A stretch of 64,000 nucleotides of DNA from Pseudomonas libanensis (GTDB lineage: Bacteria > Pseudomonadota > Gammaproteobacteria > Pseudomonadales > Pseudomonadaceae). The DNA lies in contig NZ_JYLH01000002.1 in NCBI RefSeq assembly GCF_001439685.1, forward strand, positions 248,001 to 312,000, read 5' to 3'. The position numbers and the translations under genes are program-made. This document shows, in pieces, positions 8,924 to 21,894 of the stretch. Positions within the stretch are counted from its first letter, which is position 1. Each line of letters starts with the position of its first letter. Under the pieces are notes generated by a model. It was given only the letters and a program-made list of their open reading frames with translations. It did not search any database and was not told the DNA's origin.

Positions 8924-8945
8924 ATCTATCCATATGCAGATAGAT
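8924..8945. promoter_or_regulatory. Inverted repeat upstream of the hybrid kinase gene
   Basis: ATCTATC at 8924-8930 and GATAGAT at 8939-8945 form a perfect inverted repeat around CATATGCA, 117 bp before the kinase start. It has no T-run, so it looks like a protein-binding site rather than a terminator. No binding protein can be named. Confidence 0.35.
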
Positions 8946-9061
8946 TCAAACTGCCATCACCTGCATAGTCGCGCTGAACTGGTTGCGATCATGCAGGTCT
9001 GTTGCTTGCGACCTGACGTTTCAGGCAATAGTTGAACCGTGGCAAATAAGGTGTTGACCCA

Positions 9062-11248
9062 ATGATAAATTGGTTGCAAGACGGCAGTGACATGGCCGAG
9101 CGGGTCCGCCAGCATGATTGGGCCAGTACGCCCCTGGGGCCGCTTGAGCAGTGGCCCGACGTATTGAAGACCACCGCCGCGCTGTGCTTCGCCTCCCGGT
9201 TTCCCCAGGCCATCGTTTGGGGGCCTGAGTTGATTACGCTCTATAACGATGCGTTCGCACCGATCCTGGGTAACAAGCCTGAGGCATTGGGCCGCCCGTT
9301 CAACGAGGTATGGCATGAGGTGTGGAGCGATATCAGCCCCATCGCCAGCGCTGCATTCGCTGGGCATGCCACCTTCATCGAGAACTTCCCGCTGCTGATC
9401 CAGCGCAATGATGTGCCGGAACAAGCCTACTTCACCTTCTGCTACAGCCCCATCCGTGACTCCCGGGGCAAGGTGGTCGGCATGCTCGACACGGTGACCG
9501 AGACCACCGCCACTGTGTTTCTCGCCCGGCGCCTGGAAGTGCTGGATGCCATCGGCAGCACTGTAGCCAACGCCACCGACGCCGAAACAATCATGACCGC
9601 CACCACCCGGTTATTGGCGCAACACCTGCAGGTGTCCATTTGCGCTTACGCCGACGTGGATGCCGATGAAGACGGCTTTACCATCCGCGGCGACTGGGCG
9701 GCGAATGGCTCACCAAGCATCATCGGCCATTACAGCCTGGCGCAGTTCGGCGAACGCGCCGTGGCCTGCCTGCGGGCCGGCGCGCCGCTGGTGATTTGCA
9801 ATAACCTGGTCGAACTGCCGGCCGAGGAGTCGGCGACCTTCCAGGCCCTGGGCGTCACCGCCACCCTCTGCATGCCGCTGATCAAGGATGGGCGCCTCAC
9901 CGCGTTGATGGCCATACATGACAAGCAACCCCGCTACTGGTCTTCCTACGACCTGGCGTTGTTGGGCGAAGTCACGGAGCGCTCCTGGGCGCACATCGAG
10001 CGCGTGCGCGCCGATGCCGCCGTACGCGAGGGGCTGGCGGCGTACACCGAACTCAACGCCACCTTGGAGCAGCGGGTGGAAGAACGTACCCTCGCCCTGG
10101 CCCAGGCCGAGGCTGCACTGCGCCAATCACAAAAGCTTGAAGCCATCGGCCAGCTTACCGGCGGCGTGGCCCATGATTTCAACAACCTGCTGACCATCAT
10201 TCGCTCGTCCGTAGACTTCCTGCGCCAACCGGGGTTGGCGCAAGAACGTCGCCAGCGCTACATGAACGCCGTTTCCGATACGGTGGAGCGGGCCAGCAAG
10301 CTGACCAGTCAACTGCTCGCCTTTGCCCGTCGCCAGCCGTTGAACCCACAGGTGTTCGATGTCGGCCAGCGGGTGCAGAACATCGGTGAAATGCTTGAAA
10401 GCGTCACCGGCGCACGCATCCATGTGAAGGTGCAATTGCCTGATCAGCCGTGCTACGCACGCATCGACCCGAGCCAATTCGAGACCGCATTGATCAACAT
10501 CGCCCTCAACGCTCGCGATGCCATGGAAGGCCAGGGCACACTGACGTTGAAAGTCACCGGGCACCAGCCCCTGCCGCGCATCCGCGGGGATGCCGAGTCG
10601 CACCTGCCCTACGTGAAGATTTCCCTGGCGGATACCGGCCCCGGTATTCCCAGTGACACCTTCGAACGCATTTTCGAGCCGTTCTTTACCACCAAGGCGG
10701 TGGGCAAAGGGACAGGCCTGGGCCTGTCCCAGGTGTTTGGCTTTGCCAAGCAATCAGGTGGCAATATCGACGTATCCACCGCCCTCGGCGAAGGCACGGT
10801 GTTTACCCTGTACCTGCCACAAGTGGACAGCCAGGACGCACCGCCATCGCCCACGCCCGAGCAGCTCGTGCCACTGCCGAACAACATCCAGCGCCATGTG
10901 CTGATCGTGGAAGACAACCTGGAAGTGGGACGCTTCGCCAGCCAGATCCTCCAGGACCTGGGCTACCAAACCACTTGGGCCACCGACGCTCGCCAGGCAC
11001 TGGCCCTCGCAGGCCCCGACGCTACGGCGTTCGATGCGATTTTTTCGGATGTGGTGATGCCCGGGATGACCGGCGTGGCGATGGCCAGGTTACTGCGCGA
11101 GCGCCGTGCCGACCTGCCGGTGGTGCTCACCTCGGGCTACAGCGAAGAACTGGCCGACAGCGGCTACGAAGGTTTCGAATTTCTTGCCAAGCCCTACTCT
11201 GCCGAACAGGTCGCCCGCGCCTTGGCCAGGGCCATGTTCAAGGATTGA
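9062..11248 (+). CDS. Hybrid sensor histidine kinase/response regulator (PAS-GAF-HisKA-HATPase-REC)
   Basis: The 728-residue soluble protein has an N-terminal PAS-like domain (~1-150), a GAF-like domain (~160-320), a short coiled coil, and a kinase core with H-box [15 protein letters not shown] (His371), N-box [10 protein letters not shown] and G-boxes DTGPGIP and [12 protein letters not shown] receiver domain follows from about 610 with phospho-acceptor Asp663 in FSDVVMPG. No membrane segment is present, so it senses a cytoplasmic signal. It lacks a neighbouring output regulator; the convergent diguanylate cyclase 2 nt downstream could be functionally linked, but that is speculation. Confidence 0.9.
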   Translation: MINWLQDGSDMAERVRQHDWASTPLGPLEQWPDVLKTTAALCFASRFPQAIVWGPELITLYNDAFAPILGNKPEALGRPFNEVWHEVWSDISPIASAAFAGHATFIENFPLLIQRNDVPEQAYFTFCYSPIRDSRGKVVGMLDTVTETTATVFLARRLEVLDAIGSTVANATDAETIMTATTRLLAQHLQVSICAYADVDADEDGFTIRGDWAANGSPSIIGHYSLAQFGERAVACLRAGAPLVICNNLVELPAEESATFQALGVTATLCMPLIKDGRLTALMAIHDKQPRYWSSYDLALLGEVTERSWAHIERVRADAAVREGLAAYTELNATLEQRVEERTLALAQAEAALRQSQKLEAIGQLTGGVAHDFNNLLTIIRSSVDFLRQPGLAQERRQRYMNAVSDTVERASKLTSQLLAFARRQPLNPQVFDVGQRVQNIGEMLESVTGARIHVKVQLPDQPCYARIDPSQFETALINIALNARDAMEGQGTLTLKVTGHQPLPRIRGDAESHLPYVKISLADTGPGIPSDTFERIFEPFFTTKAVGKGTGLGLSQVFGFAKQSGGNIDVSTALGEGTVFTLYLPQVDSQDAPPSPTPEQLVPLPNNIQRHVLIVEDNLEVGRFASQILQDLGYQTTWATDARQALALAGPDATAFDAIFSDVVMPGMTGVAMARLLRERRADLPVVLTSGYSEELADSGYEGFEFLAKPYSAEQVARALARAMFKD

Positions 11249-11250
11249 GC

Positions 11251-12378
11251 CTACTGCGCCATCGCGACCTGATTGCGACCCAGGGCTTTGGCGCGGTAGA
11301 GCGCCTGGTCGGCATCGTTCATCAGGCCGGGCAGGTCTTGCTCGTTGCCCTCGGTCGACGCCACCCCGAGGCTCGCGGTCAGGCCCTGCACCGGTTCAGC
11401 GCTCAAGCCGGCAATCGCTTCGATCAGTTGCTCACCGATAGTGCGCGCAGTCTCCAGGGAGGTATTGGGCAGCAGCACGGCAAACTCTTCACCGCCCAGG
11501 CGCCCGGACACGTCGGCTTGACGAAACGAAGCGCTTATCACGCCGCCGACCTGGCGCAACACCTGATCACCGGCCTGGTGGCCGTAGGTATCGTTGATAT
11601 ATTTGAAATGGTCCATGTCCAGCATCAGCGCACACAGCGGTTGCTGGTTCTGCCGACACTGTGCGTACAGCAACTGGGCCTGTTCGAAGAAAGCACGACG
11701 ATTCATCAGGCCGGTGAGTTCGTCGGTCTGTGCGGCGTGGGTTGAAATGGTGTGGGCCCATTCCATTTGCCGGGTCAGGCGAAACGCTTTTTCCAGGGCA
11801 TCGGACAGCTTGCGCGTGGCACTCACCACAAAGGACGAGAACACCAGCGCCGCAAGCGCCACGCCCACCTGCATCGATGAAGGCTGGAATAACAACCACA
11901 GCGTACACGGCAGCAGCACCAAGGCCATGGCCCCCAGCGTCATGTAGCGATACGCCGAGTAACAGGACACCGCGCTGACCGACATGCCTACGGTGAACAG
12001 CATGACCAGCACCTGGGATACGCGGTCATCGCTGGGCATGACCGCCAATGCACCGCCCCCCCAGATGCCGGCCGATAACATCAATGTGACCCAGTAATGC
12101 CGCTCCCAGCGAGCGGGCGTGCGCTCGCTGTCAGGGCATCCAAACCAGCCCATGAACATCTTCAATCGCAGCAGCGACGCACCCGCCAGCAACACCAGCC
12201 ACACCAGCATGACCTGGTGCTCAAAGCGATCCCAGCACAGCCAGCAGAGCATGGCCGCACCCAAGTAACTGCCGAACACCGCGGAAAACGATTGGCGAAA
12301 CAGCTGATGCAAACGGTCAGTTCGCACCTGCTCCTCGATCACGTCGTCCTGATCCTGCGCACGACTGAAGCTGTTCAT
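11251..12378 (-). CDS. Membrane-bound diguanylate cyclase (GGDEF)
   Basis: The 375-aa protein has a hydrophobic N-terminal half with about five or six membrane segments (residues ~30-195) and a C-terminal GGDEF domain. The active-site loop is GGEEF at about residues 295-299, an active variant, and RQAD (286-289) five residues before it is a complete c-di-GMP inhibitory I-site. It should make c-di-GMP at the inner membrane with product inhibition. No EAL domain. AGGCGG precedes the ATG. Confidence 0.9.
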   Translation of the reverse strand: MNSFSRAQDQDDVIEEQVRTDRLHQLFRQSFSAVFGSYLGAAMLCWLCWDRFEHQVMLVWLVLLAGASLLRLKMFMGWFGCPDSERTPARWERHYWVTLMLSAGIWGGGALAVMPSDDRVSQVLVMLFTVGMSVSAVSCYSAYRYMTLGAMALVLLPCTLWLLFQPSSMQVGVALAALVFSSFVVSATRKLSDALEKAFRLTRQMEWAHTISTHAAQTDELTGLMNRRAFFEQAQLLYAQCRQNQQPLCALMLDMDHFKYINDTYGHQAGDQVLRQVGGVISASFRQADVSGRLGGEEFAVLLPNTSLETARTIGEQLIEAIAGLSAEPVQGLTASLGVASTEGNEQDLPGLMNDADQALYRAKALGRNQVAMAQ

Positions 12379-12469
12379 GCAAACCGCCTGTTTGGACTGC
12401 TACGACAAAGGCGCCATTGTGGCACCCTGCCAGTAGCCTGGACAACTGCGTCCAGCAAGGTAAGAGCCC

Positions 12470-14707
12470 TTAAAGTCCTTGCGGGCGCAGAATCAGTACG
12501 CCCAAAGGCGGCAGGTTCAACGACAACGACGCCGGCTGCCCATGACGTGGCTCTTCCTGGGCAAGCACCTCGCCACCGTTGCCAAAGTTTGACCCGGCGT
12601 AGGTATCCGCATCACTGTTGATCACCTCGCTCCAGCGCCCACCGAAGGGCACACCCACCGCATAGCCTTCACGCGGTACCGGGGTGAAGTTGGCGACCAC
12701 CAGCACCGGCTTACCGTCCTTGCTCCAGCGCAGCCAGGCGTAGACGCTGTTGATCGCGTCATCGCCGATCAGCCATTGGAAGCCCTGGGGTGCATCATCC
12801 TGTTCGTGCAGCGCCGGCTCCTCGCGATACAGGCGGTTCAAGTCACCCACCAGTTTCTGCACGCCGCGGTGCTCGGGGTATTGCAACAAATACCAATCCA
12901 GTTGCTGATCATGGTTCCACTCGCGCCATTGGCCAAACTCACAGCCCATGAACAAGAGCTTCTTGCCCGGGTGCATCCACATGAAACTCAGGTAGGCGCG
13001 CAGGTTGGCGAACTTCTGCCAGCGGTCGCCAGGCATCTTGTCGATCAGCGAGTGTTTGCCGTGCACCACTTCGTCATGGGAGATCGGCAGGATAAAACGC
13101 TCGGACCAGGCGTAGACCAGGCCAAAACTCAGTTCGTTGTGATGATGGGCGCGGTACACCGGGTCTTGCTGGATGTAATGCAGCGAGTCGTGCATCCACC
13201 CCATGTTCCACTTGTAGTTGAACCCCAGGCCACCCTGCTGGGTCGGCTGGCTGACCCCGGGCCAGGCGGTGGACTCCTCGGCAATCACCAAGGCCCCCGG
13301 GGCTTCCAGGGCGACCACGTCGTTCAAGTGCCGCAGGAAGTCGATGGCTTCCAGGTTTTCCCGGCCGCCATGGCGATTGGGCACCCACTCTCCAGCCTTG
13401 CGCGAGTAGTCGCGGTACAGCATCGACGCGACCGCATCCACCCGCAGGCCATCGACATGGAAATGCTTGAGCCAGTGCAACGCCGACGCCAACATGAAGC
13501 CGTGGACCTCGGTGCGGCCCAGGTTGTAGATCAACGTGTCCCAATCCTGGTGGAAGCCTTCCAGCGGGTTGGCATACTCGTACAGCGCCGTGCCGTCGAA
13601 TTGCGCCAGGCCGTGTGTGTCGGTGGGAAAATGCGCCGGCACCCAGTCAAGGATCACGCCGATATCTGCCTGATGGCAGGCATTGACGAACCAGGCGAAG
13701 TCTTCCGGCGAGCCAAAGCGCGCACTGGGCGCGAACTGCGACAGGGCTTGATAGCCCCAGGAGCCGCCAAAGGGATGCTCCATGATCGGCATCAGCTCGA
13801 TATGAGTGAAGCCCAATTGCTGCACATAGGGAATCAGGCGCTCGGCCAGTTCACGCCAGCCGTACTGGCGGGCGACTTCGCCGGTCTCGTCCAGTTCGCA
13901 CTGCCAGGAGCCCACATGCAGCTCATAGATCGACAACGGCGCAGTGGATTTCTGCTTGTCGCCACGGGCCTGCATCCAGTCATGGTCCTGCCAGTCCACC
14001 TGCAAGGGCGCGGCGACTTTAGAGGCGGTATCGGGCGGCAATTGGGTGGCCAGGGCCATCGGGTCGGCCTTGAGCGGCAGAATCCCATGGGCACCGAGGA
14101 TTTCATATTTGTAGGCGGCACCCGGTTGCAGGCGAGGGATAAAAATCTCCCAGACGCCAGACGGATGGCGCAGGCGCATCGGATGACGGCGACCGTCCCA
14201 GATATTGAAGTCGCCCACCACCGAGACCCGCCGTGCATTCGGTGCCCATACCGCAAAGCGCACGCCCGCGACGCCGTCGACGCTGATCACCTGGGCGCCG
14301 AGACAATTGCCCAGGTCGCGATGATTGCCTTCGGCAAACAGGTAGAGGTCCATTTCCCCCAGCAACAATTGGCTGAAGCTGTAGGGGTCTTCGGTGATCT
14401 GCTCGCCGCCCGCCCATTGGATTTTCAACAGGTAAGGCTGACGCGTGCTGAACTGCCCGACAAACAAACCCGGCACCTGGTTCGCCTCCAGGCTGCCAAG
14501 GGTCTCGCTGCCATCGCGGCTGAGCACTTGGACGCTCAACGCCTCCGGCACAAAGACGCGGATAAACTGCCCGCCCTGCTCGTCGTCATGTGGCCCCAAG
14601 ATCGAGAATGGATCAGGGTGCTCGGCGCGCACCAGCGCTTCGACGTCCTTGGACGCCGGCAATGCCGTCAGCTTGGGCTGCAGCGGTTCTTTATGTGTAA
14701 AACTCAT
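12470..14707 (-). CDS. glgB: 1,4-alpha-glucan branching enzyme
   Basis: The 745-aa GH13 enzyme has an N-terminal extension and CBM48 module (~1-250) and a catalytic barrel with the nucleophile Asp in [12 protein letters not shown] (~420), the acid/base Glu in [10 protein letters not shown] (~475) and the transition-state motif [12 protein letters not shown] (~546). It makes alpha-1,6 branches in linear alpha-1,4 glucan. Its start overlaps the upstream treS-mak stop by 4 nt, so the two are translationally coupled. In the GlgE pathway the branches it makes give new ends for GlgE to extend. Confidence 0.95.
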   Translation of the reverse strand: MSFTHKEPLQPKLTALPASKDVEALVRAEHPDPFSILGPHDDEQGGQFIRVFVPEALSVQVLSRDGSETLGSLEANQVPGLFVGQFSTRQPYLLKIQWAGGEQITEDPYSFSQLLLGEMDLYLFAEGNHRDLGNCLGAQVISVDGVAGVRFAVWAPNARRVSVVGDFNIWDGRRHPMRLRHPSGVWEIFIPRLQPGAAYKYEILGAHGILPLKADPMALATQLPPDTASKVAAPLQVDWQDHDWMQARGDKQKSTAPLSIYELHVGSWQCELDETGEVARQYGWRELAERLIPYVQQLGFTHIELMPIMEHPFGGSWGYQALSQFAPSARFGSPEDFAWFVNACHQADIGVILDWVPAHFPTDTHGLAQFDGTALYEYANPLEGFHQDWDTLIYNLGRTEVHGFMLASALHWLKHFHVDGLRVDAVASMLYRDYSRKAGEWVPNRHGGRENLEAIDFLRHLNDVVALEAPGALVIAEESTAWPGVSQPTQQGGLGFNYKWNMGWMHDSLHYIQQDPVYRAHHHNELSFGLVYAWSERFILPISHDEVVHGKHSLIDKMPGDRWQKFANLRAYLSFMWMHPGKKLLFMGCEFGQWREWNHDQQLDWYLLQYPEHRGVQKLVGDLNRLYREEPALHEQDDAPQGFQWLIGDDAINSVYAWLRWSKDGKPVLVVANFTPVPREGYAVGVPFGGRWSEVINSDADTYAGSNFGNGGEVLAQEEPRHGQPASLSLNLPPLGVLILRPQGL

Positions 14708-17700
14708 GAGGTCTCCCCACCGCGTACAGGTTTCGATTTAGGTGTTAGCCCGCTGAGCAAACCGTGCAGCCCTTGCAGGGGCACCGGCAACCAGGTCGGG
14801 CGGTTCTCCGCTTCGTAGGCCACTTCGTACGCAGCCTTCTCCAGGCTGAACAACGTCAGCGCTGCGTCCTGGCCCTTGGCATCCTGCCAATCATGCGCCA
14901 GTGTAGCCGTCGCCGCCTGGTAAGCCTGGGTAAATGCCCGGCGGGCTTCATTCAGGTAGCGATCAGTCACGCGTTTACGCGCGATGTCCGCTTCCGGCGA
15001 GTGATCCACTCCTTGCACATTCAGGGCCATGGCCGCTGCGTAATCGAAGGAGCGCAACACACCACTCACATCTTTATAGGGGCTGTGTTTGCCACGCCGT
15101 TCATGCAGTGGTCGCGCCGGCTCGCCTTCAAAGTCGATCAGGTAGGCATCGCCCTTGACCACCAGCACCTGCCCCAGGTGCAAGTCTCCATGCACCCGGA
15201 TGCGCAACCCGCCCAGCGTGGCCTTTGCCAGCGCCTGGACATGCCCGGCGATGGCTTTTTTCTGCGCCAGTAATTCACTGACCAACGCCTGATCAGCGGG
15301 GTTCAACTGGCTTTGATGAAGTTTGAGCAGTTGCAGGGCGCGGTCGATCTGGGCGCCGACATCCTTGGCCCAGGCCTGGGTATCCTTGGCGGTAGTGACT
15401 TCGGGCTTGAAGGCCTTGTCGGTGGTCGGCGCGCCCAGCACCAGGTGCATTTCTCCCAGGCGCCGGCCGAGCACCTCGGCAAAATCTGCCAACTCGCCGA
15501 GGGCATTGTAGTGTTGTTCCTGTTCAGAGATTGCCTCAGCCAGCTCATCACGGATCGCCCGTTCCAGGTTGTTCTGGGTCCAGCTCCAGGCATCGCCCTG
15601 GTTACTCAGGTAGCCCTGGGCAATCATCAGCAGGTTGTCCTGCCCTTGCCCATCACGGCGGCTCATCGAACCCAGCAATGGCGAGATATTCGGGTAGCCC
15701 GCAGTGGTCAGGTAGGCGCTCATTTCCAGTTCCGGGTGCACCCCGGCGCTGACTTTGCGGATCAACTTGAGCACCAGGCTCTCGCCCACGACCACCGAGC
15801 TGTTGGACTGCTCGGCGGACAAGTAGCGCACCGGCGATTCATTGCCCAGTTGCAGCCCGGCCAGGTGTTGGGTCGACTCGAAACGCAGATCGCCCTCAAC
15901 GGAGCTGAGCACGGTACCGGCCTGCATGGCCTGGATCACCTCACGGATAAACTGCTCAAGGCTGAACGCATCAGTCACCAACCCCACCTGGCGGGTACGC
16001 CGCACGCGAGCCAGGGCCAATTGCTGGGGCAAGGCACTGGTGAACTGGTCTTCGCCCAGAAAGCCCAACGGCAATTGATAACGGCTGACCTGGCCACCAC
16101 TGGTTACCTCGATTTCACTGAGCAGCACCGGGTGCTGCGGGTCACCAAAGCGTACGCCATAAGCGATGTGCACACGGTCGATGGCCATGTCCTTGCCGGC
16201 AAACCAGCGACGCTTGGGCAGCCAGGCCGGCAATGAGGTTTGCTCAAGACTGGCGCGGCAAGGTTCTTCCAGCAATTCTTCCATGCGTTTTTTCAGTACC
16301 AGGGTGGTGAAGTCAGGCATGCTTTGCGCCGGTTCCACATGCCAGCTTGGCATCTGGTTCTCCGCCGCCAGTACAAACCAATAGAAGCCATAGGGCGCCA
16401 GGGTCAGCAGGAAATTCAGCTGGCCGATGGGTGGGAACGCATTACCGCCAAGCATTTCCACCGGCACCATGCCGGCAAAGGCAGACAGGTCCAACTCCGC
16501 CGCCTGGGCGCTGCGCGACACGTTGGCCACGCACAGGATGATCTCGCTGTGGCCATCTTCGCCGGTGTACTCACGGGTATAGGCGAGGATGCGGCGATTG
16601 GTTGGCGAAAGCATTTTCAGGCTGCCTCGGCCAAACGCCTTGGACTGCTTGCGCACGGCGAGCATGCGTCGGGTCCAGTTGAGCAGCGAGTGCGGGTCCT
16701 GGGCCTGGGTTTCGACGTTGACCGACTGATAACCGTATTGCGCATCCATGATCGGCGGCAACACCAGGCTGGCCGGGTCGGCGCGGGAAAAACCGCCGTT
16801 GCGGTCGATGGACCATTGCATCGGTGTACGCACGCCGTCGCGGTCGCCCAGGTAGATGTTGTCACCCATGCCAATTTCATCGCCGTAATACAAGGTCGGC
16901 GTGCCCGGCATCGACAGCAACAGGCTATTGAGCAGCTCCACACGGCGGCGATCGCGCTCCATCAGCGGCGCCAGGCGCCGGCGGATGCCCAGGTTGATAC
17001 GCGCGCGGCGGTCGGCGGCGTAGTAGTTCCACAGGTAGTCGCGCTCCTTGTCGGTGACCATTTCAAGGGTCAGCTCATCGTGGTTGCGCAAGAAGATCGC
17101 CCATTGACAGTTGGCGGGAATCTCCGGGGTCTGACGCAAAATATCAGTGATGGGGAAGCGATCTTCCTGGGCCAACGCCATGTACATGCGCGGCATCAGC
17201 GGAAAGTGGAAGGCCATGTGGCATTCATCGCCGTCATCGCCCTTGCGGTCGCCAAAGTACAGCTGGGTGTCTTCCGGCCATTGGTTGGCCTCGGCCAGCA
17301 GCATGCGGTCAGGGTAATGGGCGTCGATTTCGGCACGGATCTGCTTGAGGACATCGTGGGTCTCCGCAAGATTTTCGTTATTGGTGCCGTCGCGTTCGAT
17401 CAGGTAGGGGATGGCATCCAGGCGCAGGCCGTCGATGCCCAGGTCGAGCCAATAGCGCATCACCGACAGCACCGCTTTCATCACTTGCGGGTTATCGAAG
17501 TTGAGGTCGGGCTGGTGCGAATAGAAGCGATGCCAGAAGTACTGGCCCGCCACCGGGTCCCAGGTCCAGTTGGACTTTTCGGTGTCGAGGAAAATAATGC
17601 GCGTGCCGTCGTACTTCTGGTCATCGTCCGACCACACGTAGAAATCCCGTGCCGCCGAGCCCGGCTTGGCCTTGCGCGCACGCTGGAACCAGGGGTGCTG

Positions 17701-18051
17701 GTCGGAGGTGTGATTGATCACCAGCTCGGTGATCACCCGCAGCCCGCGCTTGTGGGCTTCGGCAATGAAGCGCTTGGCGTCGGCCATGGTCCCGTAGTCG
17801 CTGTGCACGCCCCGGTACTCGGCAATATCGTAGCCGTCATCACGGCGTGGCGAAGGGTAAAACGGCAACAGCCAGATGGTGTTCACACCGAGGTCGGCAA
17901 TGTAGTCGAGCTTGGCAATAAGCCCGGGAAAGTCACCGATACCGTCGTTGTTGGAGTCGAAATAGGATTTGACGTGGACCTGATAGATCACCGCGTCCTT
18001 GTACCAGAGCGGGTCTTTGATAAAGGTGGCTGCCTTGGGTTTCTTCGCCAT
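14704..18051 (-). CDS. treS: Trehalose synthase (maltose glucosylmutase) fused to maltokinase
   Basis: A 1115-aa bifunctional protein; the start with AGGAG eight bases upstream gives [10 protein letters not shown]. Residues ~20-570 are GH13 TreS with [11 protein letters not shown] (nucleophile Asp ~206), [11 protein letters not shown] (Glu ~250) and [12 protein letters not shown] (~327). Residues ~640-1115 are a maltokinase (Pep2/Mak) with the cap motif [12 protein letters not shown], kinase motif VHGDLHLGQ (~955) and DFEGEP. TreS interconverts trehalose and maltose, and the kinase traps maltose as maltose-1-phosphate, the GlgE donor. Such fusions are known. It lies between glgE and glgB. Confidence 0.95.
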   Translation of the reverse strand: MAKKPKAATFIKDPLWYKDAVIYQVHVKSYFDSNNDGIGDFPGLIAKLDYIADLGVNTIWLLPFYPSPRRDDGYDIAEYRGVHSDYGTMADAKRFIAEAHKRGLRVITELVINHTSDQHPWFQRARKAKPGSAARDFYVWSDDDQKYDGTRIIFLDTEKSNWTWDPVAGQYFWHRFYSHQPDLNFDNPQVMKAVLSVMRYWLDLGIDGLRLDAIPYLIERDGTNNENLAETHDVLKQIRAEIDAHYPDRMLLAEANQWPEDTQLYFGDRKGDDGDECHMAFHFPLMPRMYMALAQEDRFPITDILRQTPEIPANCQWAIFLRNHDELTLEMVTDKERDYLWNYYAADRRARINLGIRRRLAPLMERDRRRVELLNSLLLSMPGTPTLYYGDEIGMGDNIYLGDRDGVRTPMQWSIDRNGGFSRADPASLVLPPIMDAQYGYQSVNVETQAQDPHSLLNWTRRMLAVRKQSKAFGRGSLKMLSPTNRRILAYTREYTGEDGHSEIILCVANVSRSAQAAELDLSAFAGMVPVEMLGGNAFPPIGQLNFLLTLAPYGFYWFVLAAENQMPSWHVEPAQSMPDFTTLVLKKRMEELLEEPCRASLEQTSLPAWLPKRRWFAGKDMAIDRVHIAYGVRFGDPQHPVLLSEIEVTSGGQVSRYQLPLGFLGEDQFTSALPQQLALARVRRTRQVGLVTDAFSLEQFIREVIQAMQAGTVLSSVEGDLRFESTQHLAGLQLGNESPVRYLSAEQSNSSVVVGESLVLKLIRKVSAGVHPELEMSAYLTTAGYPNISPLLGSMSRRDGQGQDNLLMIAQGYLSNQGDAWSWTQNNLERAIRDELAEAISEQEQHYNALGELADFAEVLGRRLGEMHLVLGAPTTDKAFKPEVTTAKDTQAWAKDVGAQIDRALQLLKLHQSQLNPADQALVSELLAQKKAIAGHVQALAKATLGGLRIRVHGDLHLGQVLVVKGDAYLIDFEGEPARPLHERRGKHSPYKDVSGVLRSFDYAAAMALNVQGVDHSPEADIARKRVTDRYLNEARRAFTQAYQAATATLAHDWQDAKGQDAALTLFSLEKAAYEVAYEAENRPTWLPVPLQGLHGLLSGLTPKSKPVRGGETS

Positions 18052-18075
18052 TGGAAACTCCTGAAATACTTCGAA

Positions 18076-18182
18076 GATCGTTCCCATGCTCTGCGTGGGA
18101 ATGCCTCATGTGACGCTCTGCGTCACGCGTTGGGACGCGGAGCGTCCGGGGCTGCATTCCCACGCAGAGCGTGGGAACGATC
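18076..18182. repeat. Nested palindromic repeat between glgE and treS
   Basis: A 29-nt arm at 18076-18104 and its reverse complement at 18154-18182 match at 28 of 29 positions. The loop holds two smaller perfect hairpins, GTGACGC/GCGTCAC and GGACGC/GCGTCC. Each arm is itself partly self-complementary. A single arm recurs at 56741-56769 and a shortened relative at 43663-43692, so this is a dispersed element. Confidence 0.8.
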
Positions 18183-18186
18183 AGAT

Positions 18187-20175
18187 TCAGCCAGCGGTGA
18201 TACGCCAGATCCCAAATGGCATCTGCGGTTCAAGCCGTGTCCATTGGGTCTTGCCGTACCAGGTCCAGCGATGGCCGTTCATCAAGTCTTCACCCTGGGT
18301 CTGGGCGTCGTCCGGCAGGCCCATCTCCCACAGCGGCAACTCGAAATGAGCTTCCTGGGCATTGAAGGGGTCGAGGTTGACCGCCACCAGGATAAAGTTG
18401 CTGCCATCTTCGCTGCGCTTGCCGAAATACAGGATGTTGTCGTTCCAGGCGTTGTAGAGCTTGAGCCCCAGATGGGTCTGCAACGCCGGGTTCTGCCGAC
18501 GGATACGGTTGAGCTGGGCGATCTCGGCAATGATATTGCCGGGCGCGGTGAAGTCCCGGGGGCGGATTTCGTACTTCTCCGAATCCAGGTATTCCTCTTT
18601 GCCCGGCACTGGCGCGGCTTCACACAGCTCAAAGCCCGAATACATACCCCACAGGCCCGAGCCCATGGTCGCCAGGGCGGCACGGATCAAGAAGCCGGGG
18701 CGCCCGGACTGGTGCAAAAAGCCTGGGTTGATGTCCGGTGTATTGACGAAGAAATTCGGCCGGTAGCATTCGCGCCACGGCGATTGGTTCAGCTGCGTCA
18801 GGTATTCGCTCAACTCGGCCTTGGTGTTGCGCCAGGTGAAGTAGGTGTAGCTCTGGGAGTAACCGACCTTGCCCAGGCGCGCCATCATGGCCGGGGTGGT
18901 GAAAGCCTCCGCCAGGAAGATCACCTCAGGATATTTGGCCCTGACGTCGCTGATCAGCCACTGCCAGAACGGCAGCGGCTTGGTGTGGGGGTTGTCGACC
19001 CGAAAGGTCTTGACGCCCTCTTCCACCCAGCCCACCACAATGTCGCGCAGCCCGGTCCACAAGCCGGGGATCGCATCCGCCGCATAGAAGTCGACGTTAA
19101 CGATGTCCTGGTATTTCTTTGGCGGGTTTTCCGCGTACTTGATCGTGCCGTCCGGGCGCCAGTTGAACCAGCCCGGGTGCTGCTTGAGCCACGGATGGTC
19201 CTGGGAACACTGGATGGCGAAGTCCAGGGCGATTTCCAGGCCGTGGTCGGCGGCAGCCTTGACCAACCGGCGAAAATCGTCGCGACTACCCAGTTGCGGG
19301 TGGATCGCCTCGTGACCGCCCTCCTCACTGCCGATGGCATAGGGGCTGCCGGGATCATCGGGGCCGGCCGTCAGGGAATTGTTCTTGCCCTTGCGATGGC
19401 TGCGGCCGATGGGATGGATCGGCGGGAAGTACAGCACGTCAAAGCCCATGTCATGGATCATCGACAAGCGCGAGTGCACATCGTTGAAGGTGCCGTGGCG
19501 CGCCGGATCTTCGGTGATCGAGCGGGGAAACAGCTCGTACCAACTGGCAAACTGCGCCGCTTCGCGCTCCACATCAATCGGGTACACCGGGCTGATGCTC
19601 AGGTAGGCGCGGTGATCGGCCTGGGTCATCAAGTGTGCACTGTTTTCATGCAGAAACAGCGCCACCTGCTCGGTTTCCAGCAGGCCCGACAGTTCGTGGT
19701 GCAACAGCATCAAGCGGTCGCGCAGTTCGTTGTCACTGCGTTCGGCGGCCTGCAGCACCAGGCTGCGGCCTTCCTGCAGTTCGAGGCTGACCGGCACCCC
19801 GGCCTCATGTTTCTTGCGCAGTTCGTAGCAAAAGCTGGCGAAGGTATCGATCCAGGCTTCGATGCAGTATTCGTGCGGGCCCTGCTGGGCGACGCTGAAT
19901 GCCCCCTCCCAGCCATTGTTGCCGACATCGTTCATGACCACGCTGTGCCAGCTTTCATCCTCCCGCGCTCGCCAGCGGATGAGTACCGCCAGTTTGTCGT
20001 GGCCATCGGCGAACACTTTGCTGGTGACATTGATCCGCTGGCCAACCACCGCCTTGACGGCGAACTCGCCATTGTCGATCACTGGCATGGTGCTTTCGAT
20101 AGCGATCCTGGGTAACAAAAGCGCCTGGGACAGCGGCAGTACGGAATCTTCTGGAGCCAGTGTTTCAGCAGTCAT
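18187..20175 (-). CDS. glgE: Alpha-1,4-glucan:maltose-1-phosphate maltosyltransferase
   Basis: The 662-aa GH13_3 enzyme has the family N-terminal beta domain (~20-130), a helical insertion (~130-210) and the barrel with the nucleophile Asp in [18 protein letters not shown] (~393) and Glu in [12 protein letters not shown] (~422). It transfers maltosyl units from alpha-maltose-1-phosphate to growing alpha-1,4-glucan with release of phosphate. It is the first gene of the minus-strand unit glgE, treS-mak, glgB; a nested palindromic repeat separates it from treS. Confidence 0.95.
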   Translation of the reverse strand: MTAETLAPEDSVLPLSQALLLPRIAIESTMPVIDNGEFAVKAVVGQRINVTSKVFADGHDKLAVLIRWRAREDESWHSVVMNDVGNNGWEGAFSVAQQGPHEYCIEAWIDTFASFCYELRKKHEAGVPVSLELQEGRSLVLQAAERSDNELRDRLMLLHHELSGLLETEQVALFLHENSAHLMTQADHRAYLSISPVYPIDVEREAAQFASWYELFPRSITEDPARHGTFNDVHSRLSMIHDMGFDVLYFPPIHPIGRSHRKGKNNSLTAGPDDPGSPYAIGSEEGGHEAIHPQLGSRDDFRRLVKAAADHGLEIALDFAIQCSQDHPWLKQHPGWFNWRPDGTIKYAENPPKKYQDIVNVDFYAADAIPGLWTGLRDIVVGWVEEGVKTFRVDNPHTKPLPFWQWLISDVRAKYPEVIFLAEAFTTPAMMARLGKVGYSQSYTYFTWRNTKAELSEYLTQLNQSPWRECYRPNFFVNTPDINPGFLHQSGRPGFLIRAALATMGSGLWGMYSGFELCEAAPVPGKEEYLDSEKYEIRPRDFTAPGNIIAEIAQLNRIRRQNPALQTHLGLKLYNAWNDNILYFGKRSEDGSNFILVAVNLDPFNAQEAHFELPLWEMGLPDDAQTQGEDLMNGHRWTWYGKTQWTRLEPQMPFGIWRITAG

Positions 20176-20379
20176 CGAGCATCTTCCCCTTACGCCCCCG
20201 TGGACGCCCTTTGCTTGATCCGAATTCAGAAACGGCGACGCTCTCCCTGAGCAGGGCCGTATAAGGTCCGAGCCTGGGTGCCATTCAAAAGTTCAGGTGG
20301 ATATACCGCCACTGGGCGGGAATCAATTCCCGCAGGCCATGGTCCACCGATAGAGCAAAGCACAAACGAGGCCATACCG

Positions 20380-20538
20380 ATGAATATCCCGATACCCCCT
20401 GAACCCGAAGATCCGAATATCGACGAGCCCCCGCTGCCGCCCACAGAACCCCGACCTGTTCCTGAACAAGAGCCGCCTGAAAACGAGCCACCGCCCGTGC
20501 AGGAGCCCCCCGCAACGATGCCGCCCGTTATCGCCTGA
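20380..20538 (+). CDS. Small proline/glutamate-rich protein
   Basis: A 52-codon frame begins at ATG 20380, preceded by GAGG at a good distance. The peptide is about 40% proline (21 residues) with 9 glutamates and almost no hydrophobics except a short N-terminal MNIPIPP and the end PPVIA, so it should be extended, acidic and unfolded. It lacks a signal peptide. No family is recognised. It stands alone upstream of the serralysin-tail protein. The biased composition raises a risk that it is spurious, but the ribosome site and start argue for translation. Confidence 0.5.
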   Translation: MNIPIPPEPEDPNIDEPPLPPTEPRPVPEQEPPENEPPPVQEPPATMPPVIA

Positions 20539-20718
20539 TTCACAGGCCCGCTTGCTTGCGAACAAAACATCGTGGGCAAGCGCTGCTGATTTTTCCCACC
20601 CTAATCACAGACAGCACCGAGATGCCCGCTTCGACGTTCAAGATAGATTCAGTACTCGTGCGCTGACCCGCCCCGTTGCTGGCCGCAGACTATCCCGTCC
20701 GTTAAGCGAGTAATTTTT

Positions 20719-21888
<1,170 letters not shown>

Positions 21889-21894
21889 CCCGCG

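Noticed and set aside
12776..14818. A 680-codon plus-strand frame opposite glgB
   Set aside because: Shadow of glgB; the product has no family features while glgB has all catalytic motifs.
16240..20115. A 1291-codon open frame antisense to glgE and treS-mak
   Set aside because: It lies wholly on the opposite strand of two well-supported enzymes and its product shows no domain, only His/Gln/Val-rich text typical of antisense reading in GC-rich DNA.
20540..20718. hrp-box promoter for a type III effector before the 389-aa gene
   Set aside because: No GGAACC-like and CCAC-like pair is visible in the upstream 180 bp.
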